Source of the DNA: HGM12669 sp048527645 | GTDB taxonomy: Bacteria > Bacillota > Clostridia > Oscillospirales > CAG-272 | Length of the DNA: 10,930 nt | Direction: 5' to 3' | NCBI GenBank assembly: GCA_048527645.1 | Contig: DBGFNI010000012.1 | Span: forward strand, 1 to 10,930 | Shown here: one piece after another, positions 5,616-10,930 of the stretch | How the letters are laid out: the number at the start of each line of letters is the position of its first letter | Numbering within the stretch: the first letter of the stretch is position 1 | Program-made: the position numbers and the translations under genes | The notes under the pieces: model-generated | What the model saw: only the letters and a program-made list of their open reading frames with translations | Databases searched by the model: none | What the model was told of the DNA's origin: nothing

Positions 5616-6774
5616 AAACTTTTCTCACCTGACCGAGAGCTATCTCTTCTCTGAAATCAACCGCCGCGTGCGGGAATATCAGGCGCAAAACCCCGACAAA
5701 TCCATCATCCGCCTGGGAATCGGCGATGTCACGCTTCCCCTGCCCGCCGCGGTGATAAACGCGATGGAGCAGGCGGTAAAGGAAATGAGCGTGAAGGAGA
5801 CCTTTCGCGGGTATCCGCCGGAATACGGCTATGATTTTCTGCGCGCACGCATCAGCGCGCACTACGCGTCCTTCGGGGTCCATGTCCCAGCGGAGGACAT
5901 CTTCGTATCGGACGGTGCGAAGAGCGACTGCGGCAACATCGTTGATATTCTGGGCGACAACCGCATTTACATGCCCGATCCGGTCTATCCCGTCTATATG
6001 GATTCCAACGTCATGAGCGGAAGAGAAATCACGCTGATCCCCTCCACGCCGGAAAACGGCTTTTTGCCCATGCCGGATGCTTCCATGGATACCGGCGTAT
6101 ACTATCTTTGTTCCCCCAACAATCCCACCGGCGCCGCGTATTCCTTGCAGCAGCTGCAGGAATGGGTAGACTTTGCCAACCGCACCGGCTCCCTGATCAT
6201 TTACGACGCGGCATATGAGGCGTTCATCACCGATGACAGCCCCCGCTCCGTCTACGCGGCAAAGGACGCGGAGCACTGCGCAATTGAAATCTGCTCCTTC
6301 TCCAAGACCGCGGGCTTCACCGGCACACGTTGCGGCTACACCGTCGTTCCCGCCGCGCTGACAGCGGGCAATACCTCTCTGCGCAAGCTGTGGATGCGCC
6401 GTCAGGCAACGAAGTTCAACGGTGTCAGCTATCCCGTACAGCGCGGCGCGGAGGCGGCTTACAGCGAAGCGGGCATGGCGCAGTGCATGGAGAATCTCAA
6501 CTATTACCGGCAAAACGCCGCCATGCTCTCCGCACTGCTCGACGAAAAAGGCATTGCATACTGGGGCGGAAAAAACAGCCCGTATCTGTGGCTGAAATGC
6601 CCCGGCGGGATGGACAGCTGGACATTTTTTGACTATCTGCTGCAAAACGTGCAGGTGGTCGGCACACCCGGCGCAGGATTCGGCAAATGTGGCGAGGGCT
6701 TTTTCCGCCTGACCGCCTTCGGCAGCCACGAATCCACTGCGCAGGCCGTAGAAAGACTGAAAGGACTGTTGTAA
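5593..6774 (+). CDS. dapL: LL-diaminopimelate aminotransferase
   Basis: DapL makes LL-diaminopimelate from tetrahydrodipicolinate and glutamate in one PLP-dependent step, replacing DapD, DapC and DapE. The 393-residue product begins with the family's N-terminus (KIAVNENF, then SYLFSEINRRV) and IRLGIGDVTLPLP. It continues with FRGYPPEYGYDFLR, FVSDGAKSDCGNI, PNNPTG (175-180), IIYDAAYEAFITDDSPRS with D205 and Y208, and the PLP lysine K238 in SFSKTAGFTGTRCGY. The YPPEYGY, SDGAK and GFTGTR blocks separate it from ordinary aspartate aminotransferases. ATG 5593 and ATG 5596 are about equally good starts, both served by AAGGAG at 5581-5586. The gene overlaps dapF by about 20 bases and sits 3 bases before lysA. 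No dapD, dapC or dapE homologue is visible, which fits this route. Confidence 0.93.
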   Translation: MMKIAVNENFSHLTESYLFSEINRRVREYQAQNPDKSIIRLGIGDVTLPLPAAVINAMEQAVKEMSVKETFRGYPPEYGYDFLRARISAHYASFGVHVPAEDIFVSDGAKSDCGNIVDILGDNRIYMPDPVYPVYMDSNVMSGREITLIPSTPENGFLPMPDASMDTGVYYLCSPNNPTGAAYSLQQLQEWVDFANRTGSLIIYDAAYEAFITDDSPRSVYAAKDAEHCAIEICSFSKTAGFTGTRCGYTVVPAALTAGNTSLRKLWMRRQATKFNGVSYPVQRGAEAAYSEAGMAQCMENLNYYRQNAAMLSALLDEKGIAYWGGKNSPYLWLKCPGGMDSWTFFDYLLQNVQVVGTPGAGFGKCGEGFFRLTAFGSHESTAQAVERLKGLL

Positions 6775-6777
6775 GTT

Positions 6778-8079
6778 ATGCTGCAAACCAATCTGAGTGT
6801 TGACAAAGAAACCGGGCATCTGCTCTTTGCCGGGCAGGATACCGTCGCGCTGAGCGAAAAGCACGGCACGCCCTTATATCTGATGGATGAGGCGCGGCTG
6901 CGCGAGAACTGCCAGGTCTATGTCCGCGCCATGAAACAGTATTTCCGGGCAGGCTCCCTGCCGCTGCTCGCCTCCAAAGCGCTGTGCTTCAAAGGCATTT
7001 ACCGGATTGCGGCGCAGGAGGGAATGGGGACGGACATCGTCTCCCCCGGCGAGCTGTACACCGCGCGGGCGGCAGGCTTTGATCTGAGCCGTGCATACTT
7101 TCACGGCAACAACAAAACCGATGCGGATATCGCCTTTGCACTGGACTGCAAAATCGGCTGCTTTATCGCGGACAACCGTGAGGAGCTGGAGGAAATCCAG
7201 CGTGCGGCTGCGGCACGCGGCGTTGTACAGAATGTCATCCTGCGCGTGACCCCCGGCATCGATCCGCACACGCACGCAGCCATCACAACCGGCAAGGTGG
7301 ATTCCAAATTCGGCACCGCGATCGAGACCGGACAGGCTCTGAAGCTGATTCGCTTCATTCTGACCCTGGATCACATCAATCTGACGGGCATTCACTGCCA
7401 TGTCGGTTCGCAGTGCTTTGATTCCCAGCCGTTTTTGGACGCGGCAGATATCATGATCTCCTTTATGGCGCAGGTGCGCCGGGAAACCGGAAAGACGCTG
7501 GACGTGCTCAATCTCGGCGGCGGCTACGGCGTGCGCTACAAGGAGAGCGACCCGCATATTGACATTGCTGACAACATCCGTATGGTGGCAGAGCATATCC
7601 GCGCGCGCTGCGAGAAGGAAGACTTTCCCGAGCCAGCGGTACTGATGGAGCCGGGACGCAGCATCGTTGCAGACGCAGGCATCACGCTGTACACCGTCGG
7701 GTCGGTCAAGACCATCACCGGGTATAAAAGCTATGTTTCGATTGACGGCGGCATGCCGGACAACCCCCGCTACGCGCTGTATCAGTCGGACTACACCGTG
7801 CTCAACGCAAGCCGTGCCGATGCACCGGCGGATTTGGTTGCAACCGTTGCCGGACGCTGCTGCGAATCCGGTGACCTCATTCAAGAGGATGTCGCCCTGG
7901 CGCGTCCCGTGCGTGGGGATAAGCTGGCGGTGCTGGTCACCGGCGCCTACAATTACGCCATGGCGTCCAACTACAACCGTCTGCCCCGCCCCGCCGTGGT
8001 GATGCTCGCGCCGGACGGCACGGACTATGTTGCGGTGCGCCGCGAAAGCTATGAAGATCTGATCCGCAACGACATGTAA
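6778..8079 (+). CDS. lysA: diaminopimelate decarboxylase
   Basis: LysA decarboxylates meso-diaminopimelate to L-lysine, the last step of the pathway. The 433-residue fold-type III PLP enzyme has a barrel with the PLP lysine K67 in LLASKALCFKG, GIHCHVGSQ with H208, the glycine loop NLGGGYG (246-251) and EPGRS (291-295). The C-terminal domain carries CESGD with C362 and GAYNYAMASNYN with Y391. The CESGD block supports diaminopimelate as substrate over ornithine or arginine. The start is 3 bases after the dapL stop, with AAAGGA (6760-6765) 12 bases upstream, so reinitiation by ribosomes leaving dapL is likely. It is the last gene under the lysine riboswitch and is followed by a strong terminator. 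Confidence 0.96.
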   Translation: MLQTNLSVDKETGHLLFAGQDTVALSEKHGTPLYLMDEARLRENCQVYVRAMKQYFRAGSLPLLASKALCFKGIYRIAAQEGMGTDIVSPGELYTARAAGFDLSRAYFHGNNKTDADIAFALDCKIGCFIADNREELEEIQRAAAARGVVQNVILRVTPGIDPHTHAAITTGKVDSKFGTAIETGQALKLIRFILTLDHINLTGIHCHVGSQCFDSQPFLDAADIMISFMAQVRRETGKTLDVLNLGGGYGVRYKESDPHIDIADNIRMVAEHIRARCEKEDFPEPAVLMEPGRSIVADAGITLYTVGSVKTITGYKSYVSIDGGMPDNPRYALYQSDYTVLNASRADAPADLVATVAGRCCESGDLIQEDVALARPVRGDKLAVLVTGAYNYAMASNYNRLPRPAVVMLAPDGTDYVAVRRESYEDLIRNDM

Positions 8080-8098
8080 CCCATATACAAAAACAACA

Positions 8099-8148
8099 AT
8101 CCCCCGATCACGCCGCAAAGCATTTCGGGGGATGTTTTTTGCTTTTTT
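8099..8148. terminator. intrinsic terminator after lysA, possibly bidirectional
   Basis: ATCCCCCGA (8099-8107) and TCGGGGGAT (8125-8133) form a perfect 9-bp stem with a 17-base loop. On the + strand it is followed by two runs of six T (8135-8140 and 8143-8148), ending the dapA-lysA transcript. Read on the - strand, the stem is followed by a T-rich tract (complement of 8087-8098), so it may also end the convergent transcript whose last gene stops at 8159. Confidence 0.88.
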
Positions 8149-8158
8149 GATGTGTTGT

Positions 8159-9040
8159 TCAGAGGGCAGACACGCTTTGATGTGCCAAGCGCTCCATAAA
8201 GGAGAGCGGAACGGCAAGCGCGCCTTTGCCGCTTCCCAGTGCGATATCCGGCTTGCGCGCGCCGTGATAATCGCTGCCGCCGGCGGGCAAAATATTAAAG
8301 CGTGCACAAAGTGCGTCCAGATACGCCGTCTGCTCTGCGGTAAAACAGGAATAATGCGTTTCCATCCCACAGAGCCCCACCGCGGGCGCCGTCGCTTTCT
8401 GTAAAAAGCGTTCTAGACGCTGCGGGGTCAGATCCAACAGAGGATGCGCCAGCACGGACACCGCGCCCCATTCTCGGATCGCGGCAATCGTGCGCAGGGT
8501 GTCCGGCGCCTCCGACGGCTCATAAAACGGCGCGTCCTCGCCCAACAGCTCCGAAAAGGCCTGCCACACATCGTCGAAATACCCCAGTTCCACCAATTCC
8601 GTGGCAAAATGCGCGCGGTTGGGTACCGCGGCGTCTGTTTTTGCCTTGATTTTCGCGTAGTCCACCGCGTATCCCGCCGCATTGAGCCGTCGGGCGAGGC
8701 GGAGATTCCGTTCTTCCTTTTTGCGGTTTTCCGCATCGGTATATGCCTCCACAGCCGAAAACGAGGCACGCGGCAGAAACAGTGCCAGAACGTGCAGTTC
8801 TGTCTGCTCATCCCGCGTGGAAAGCTCCACGCCGGGTACGGTTCGAACACCGAGCTTTTCGCCCCATTGCATGAATGATTCAAGACCGCCGACCGTGTTG
8901 TGATCTGTGAGCGCGATCCCGCCCAGTCCGATCTGCCTTGCCATTTCAACCAGTCGGCGCGGGGTGTCCGTGCCGTCGGAATAGGTGGAGTGCGTATGCA
9001 AATCGCACAGCCCGGACAGAGACGCCGCTTGTTCTGTCAT
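8159..9040 (-). CDS. PHP-domain metal-dependent phosphoesterase
   Basis: A 293-residue PHP-domain protein of the YciV/RNase AM type. The metal-binding set is nearly complete: DLHTHSTYSDGT with H15, H17 and D22, then LTDHN with D46 and H47, E72 in GVELS, H83, the inserted middle domain with H144, SVLAHP with H199, and GGSDYHG with D257 and H259. Relatives hydrolyse nucleoside 3',5'-bisphosphates such as pAp or trim the 5' ends of RNA. Either would be a cytoplasmic role, but the substrate here is not proven. AAAAAGGAG (complement of 9050-9058) lies 9 bases before the ATG. It follows prmA by 22 bases and is the last gene of the - strand group. Histidinol phosphatase, another PHP enzyme, is less likely because the N-terminal SDGT block and the inserted domain match the YciV type. 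Confidence 0.83.
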   Translation of the reverse strand: MTEQAASLSGLCDLHTHSTYSDGTDTPRRLVEMARQIGLGGIALTDHNTVGGLESFMQWGEKLGVRTVPGVELSTRDEQTELHVLALFLPRASFSAVEAYTDAENRKKEERNLRLARRLNAAGYAVDYAKIKAKTDAAVPNRAHFATELVELGYFDDVWQAFSELLGEDAPFYEPSEAPDTLRTIAAIREWGAVSVLAHPLLDLTPQRLERFLQKATAPAVGLCGMETHYSCFTAEQTAYLDALCARFNILPAGGSDYHGARKPDIALGSGKGALAVPLSFMERLAHQSVSAL

Positions 9041-9062
9041 ATGAGAATTCTCCTTTTTCGGT

Positions 9063-9992
9063 TTATTGCGCCGGCTCTGCCTTTTTGCAGCACAGCGCGC
9101 ACCAGCCGCCGTCTGTCAAAATTTCTTCAACCGAAAAGCCGTTTGCTTGCAGTGCGCGGCACACCTCGTCCTGCCGGGTATCAATGATGCCGGAGGCGAT
9201 CAGCACCGCGTGCGGCGCCAAAAATGCGCCGATGTCGGGCGCAAGACGGATGATAATATCCGCCACGATGTTCGCAGTGCAAACCGTGTAGCCGCCCGCT
9301 GCAGGCTTTACCCCGGCGAGCAGATCGGACACTTCACAGTCGATTTTGTCTGCTACTCCGTTGCATGCTGCATTTTCCTGTGCCACGCGCACCGCTATCG
9401 GATCAATGTCACAGGCAAATGCCTGCTGCGCGCCGAGCTTTAAGCCGCAGATGGCAAGAATGCCGCTGCCGGTGCCGACATCCAGCAGCCGATCCCCCGG
9501 GTGCACATGCTTTTCCAGCAGCTCGCCGCACAGGCGGGTGGTTTCATGCGTGCCGGTACCGAAGGCAAGACCGGGATCCATCCGAATCACCACCTGCTCC
9601 GGCGTCGGGGTGTATTCCTCCCACCCGGGCACAATCATCAGGCGGCGGCCGATGGGCGTGGGCTTGTAGTATTTGCGCCATGCCGTCGCCCACTCCTCCT
9701 CCTGCACGCCCAGGCAGGTGATCTGCGCGTCAATGTGCAGCTGACGGAATCTGTCACGCAGAAACGCCACATATTCCGTCAGAGGCTGATCCTGCGCCAC
9801 ATAGATGCTGACGGCGATCCGATTTTTGTCCGCGGACAAAATCTTTTCGTCAATCAGATCGGCATATACGGTTTTCATATCAATATCGCTGTAATCCTCG
9901 ACAACAATTCCCTCATCCAGCATGCACATCACCGCGCAGATCTCGTCTCTGTGCGCAAGGGTGCTCTCTACCCGAAGCTGTGTCCATTCCAT
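9063..9992 (-). CDS. prmA: ribosomal protein L11 methyltransferase
   Basis: PrmA uses S-adenosylmethionine to methylate lysines and the N-terminus of ribosomal protein L11. The 309-residue product has an N-terminal L11-recognition domain (about 1-95), the linker block WRKYYKPTPIG (105-115), then the methyltransferase domain with DPGLAFGTGTHETT (139-152), LLDVGTGSGILAI (169-181, the SAM-binding loop), CDIDPIA (194-200), and TANIVADII in place of the common NILA block. The start at 9992 has AGGAG (complement of 10003-10007) 10 bases upstream, and the protein from there matches family length. An open frame continues 58 codons upstream to 10166, but that stretch overlaps the amidohydrolase gene and does not look like PrmA. 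The gap to the amidohydrolase gene is 31 bases. Confidence 0.95.
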   Translation of the reverse strand: MEWTQLRVESTLAHRDEICAVMCMLDEGIVVEDYSDIDMKTVYADLIDEKILSADKNRIAVSIYVAQDQPLTEYVAFLRDRFRQLHIDAQITCLGVQEEEWATAWRKYYKPTPIGRRLMIVPGWEEYTPTPEQVVIRMDPGLAFGTGTHETTRLCGELLEKHVHPGDRLLDVGTGSGILAICGLKLGAQQAFACDIDPIAVRVAQENAACNGVADKIDCEVSDLLAGVKPAAGGYTVCTANIVADIIIRLAPDIGAFLAPHAVLIASGIIDTRQDEVCRALQANGFSVEEILTDGGWCALCCKKAEPAQ

Positions 9993-10002
9993 TTTGTTTT
10001 TT

Positions 10003-10007
10003 CTCCT
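10003..10007 (-). promoter_or_regulatory. ribosome binding site that fixes the prmA start
   Basis: AGGAG on the - strand, within the 31-base gap after the amidohydrolase gene, lies 10 bases before the ATG at 9992. It supports that start over the longer open frame reaching 10166. Confidence 0.8.
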
Positions 10008-10023
10008 GTCTGTCCGTTCTGTT

Positions 10024-10845
10024 TTATTTTGCCTCGGCGCACCCGATGCCGAGAATCTGTGCGGCGTTTCGGTAACAAATCTGTGCAATCTGCTCCTGTT
10101 GCAGCGGCAGAGAGCGAATCCGCTCTGCAAACGCTCCCACCTGCCCCCACGGCGCGTCGGAGGCAAAGAGAATCTTGTCCGCGCCGTGCGCGTAAATCAT
10201 GCGGCAAAGTTGCTCTGCACTGATTTTGTCCGCAACATGGGCGGTGTCCAACAGCACGTTCTGCCCCACCAGGTATTTTTCCGCCTCGTCATATCCCGCG
10301 TTGGCGCCCATGTGCGCAAGAATGATGTGCGGCGCGCCGCTCTCTCCCACAGCGTCGATCAGCCTGCGGCACGCCTGCGCCGGCGCGTGTATCAGCTCCG
10401 GAGAAACCGGATCCAGCCCGGCGTGAATCACAACATACAGCCCCAGCGCAACCGCCCGGCGCACCAGCGCCGTCATGGCGTCATCATCCACCATATGGTT
10501 CTGATAATCGGGATGTATCTTAATCCCCAAAAAGCCCTGCTCCTTCAGCCACGCAAGCTTGCCGGGCACATCCTCACAGTCCGGGTGAATGCCGCCGAAG
10601 GACAGCAGCGTTTTCTGCGTGCGGTTGATCTGCATGGCAAACGCATTGATCGAGTCAAACTGTCTGGGCGCTGTTACTACCGGCAGAACAACCGCAAAGT
10701 CCACGCCGTTTTGCCGCATGCTGTCAAGCTGTCCGGCAAGCGTTCCGTCCGTCGCCGGGACAGTATTGGCGATCTGCGCCATATGCGGGATCACGCGCGG
10801 CGCCAGCGCATCCGGGAATATATGAGTGTGCATATCAATCAGCAT
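10024..10845 (-). CDS. amidohydrolase-2 family metal-dependent hydrolase
   Basis: A 273-residue TIM-barrel hydrolase of the amidohydrolase-2 (ACMSD-like) family. Metal and active-site residues visible are H6 and H8 in DMHTHIFPD, H111 in GIKIHPDYQ, H141 in VVIHAGLD, H178 in ILAHMGANAG and D230 in FASDAPWG. Members decarboxylate or hydrolyse ring and carboxylate substrates, but many clostridial ones have no known reaction, and the neighbours do not reveal it. It has no signal peptide or membrane segment, so it should be cytoplasmic. The purine-rich AAAGGAAA (complement of 10858-10865) is unusually far from the ATG, about 13-15 bases. The start codon overlaps the end of an upstream reading frame by 7 bases, so translation may depend on coupling. 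TatD-type DNase is a less likely alternative, since its typical motifs differ. Confidence 0.85.
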   Translation of the reverse strand: MLIDMHTHIFPDALAPRVIPHMAQIANTVPATDGTLAGQLDSMRQNGVDFAVVLPVVTAPRQFDSINAFAMQINRTQKTLLSFGGIHPDCEDVPGKLAWLKEQGFLGIKIHPDYQNHMVDDDAMTALVRRAVALGLYVVIHAGLDPVSPELIHAPAQACRRLIDAVGESGAPHIILAHMGANAGYDEAEKYLVGQNVLLDTAHVADKISAEQLCRMIYAHGADKILFASDAPWGQVGAFAERIRSLPLQQEQIAQICYRNAAQILGIGCAEAK

Positions 10846-10930
10846 GGTTGGTTTTTGTTTCCTTTCTTTGCCTGCATGTCCGTGCCGCCGATGCCGGAAA
10901 GCATCTGCATCGGGCGATACTGCAAGTGTT
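10839..10930 (-). CDS. C-terminal end of an unrecognised protein (partial)
   Basis: Read on the - strand from the right edge, one frame stays open for 29 codons and ends at TGA (complement of 10839-10841). Its third codon positions are mostly G or C, like the confirmed genes here. The tail includes RPMQMLSGIGGTDMQAKKG and ends in a polar, lysine-rich stretch. Its stop overlaps the amidohydrolase start by 7 bases, a typical operon junction. The family is not recognised. Another frame, in line with the amidohydrolase, is also open here but has an arginine/histidine-rich, implausible sequence and no ATG. Confidence 0.5.
   Translation of the reverse strand, partial: HLQYRPMQMLSGIGGTDMQAKKGNKNQPC

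Noticed and set aside
5521..6864. 447-codon open frame on the - strand opposite dapL
   Set aside because: Same shadow effect. The + strand encodes an intact DapL, and the - strand product has no recognisable motif.
6874..8370. 498-codon open frame on the - strand opposite lysA
   Set aside because: Shadow of lysA. It also crosses the strong terminator and the end of the PHP gene in another frame.
9993..10166. Longer prmA reading frame starting at 10166
   Set aside because: The extra 58 codons lie antiparallel-free but out of frame within the amidohydrolase gene, are arginine-rich and do not resemble PrmA. The ATG at 9992 has its own ribosome site.

Overview
The window looks like a chromosomal segment from a Gram-positive anaerobe of the class Clostridia, perhaps a gut-type Oscillospiraceae relative. 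This is inferred from four things: strong AGGAG-type ribosome binding sites, tight gene packing, GC-rich third codon positions, and a lysine riboswitch with an intrinsic terminator upstream of a lysine operon that uses the DapL route. No mobile elements, CRISPR arrays, tRNA or rRNA genes were seen.

Left part (+ strand, 44-3477): four closely spaced genes that probably form one transcript. They encode a beta-phosphoglucomutase-like HAD enzyme, a NagD-type HAD phosphatase, a branched-chain amino acid aminotransferase (ilvE) and 4-hydroxy-tetrahydrodipicolinate reductase (dapB).

Centre (3478-3850): a 373-base region without a protein gene, but full of regulatory structure. It holds a near-consensus sigma-A promoter inside a perfect inverted repeat, a complete five-helix lysine riboswitch, a long-range antiterminator pairing and a classic intrinsic terminator. 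This switch should turn off the genes that follow when lysine is plentiful.

Right of the switch (+ strand, 3851-8079): dapA, dapF, dapL and lysA, ending at a strong terminator. With dapB on the other side of the switch, these encode every step from aspartate semialdehyde to L-lysine by the diaminopimelate aminotransferase route. That route goes from tetrahydrodipicolinate to LL-diaminopimelate in one step, with no acylated intermediates. The meso-diaminopimelate it makes also feeds peptidoglycan synthesis. The aspartokinase and aspartate semialdehyde dehydrogenase genes are not in the window.

Right end (- strand, 10930-8159): a convergent cluster read from the right edge. It contains the last 29 codons of an unrecognised gene, a metal-dependent amidohydrolase of unknown substrate, the ribosomal protein L11 methyltransferase prmA, and a PHP-domain phosphoesterase. 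It meets lysA tail to tail across a terminator that may work in both directions.

The protein-coding content is mostly conserved metabolism. The most informative part is the control region at 3512-3807, where promoter, repeats, aptamer, antiterminator and terminator can be traced base by base. I found no sign of a wholly new system.
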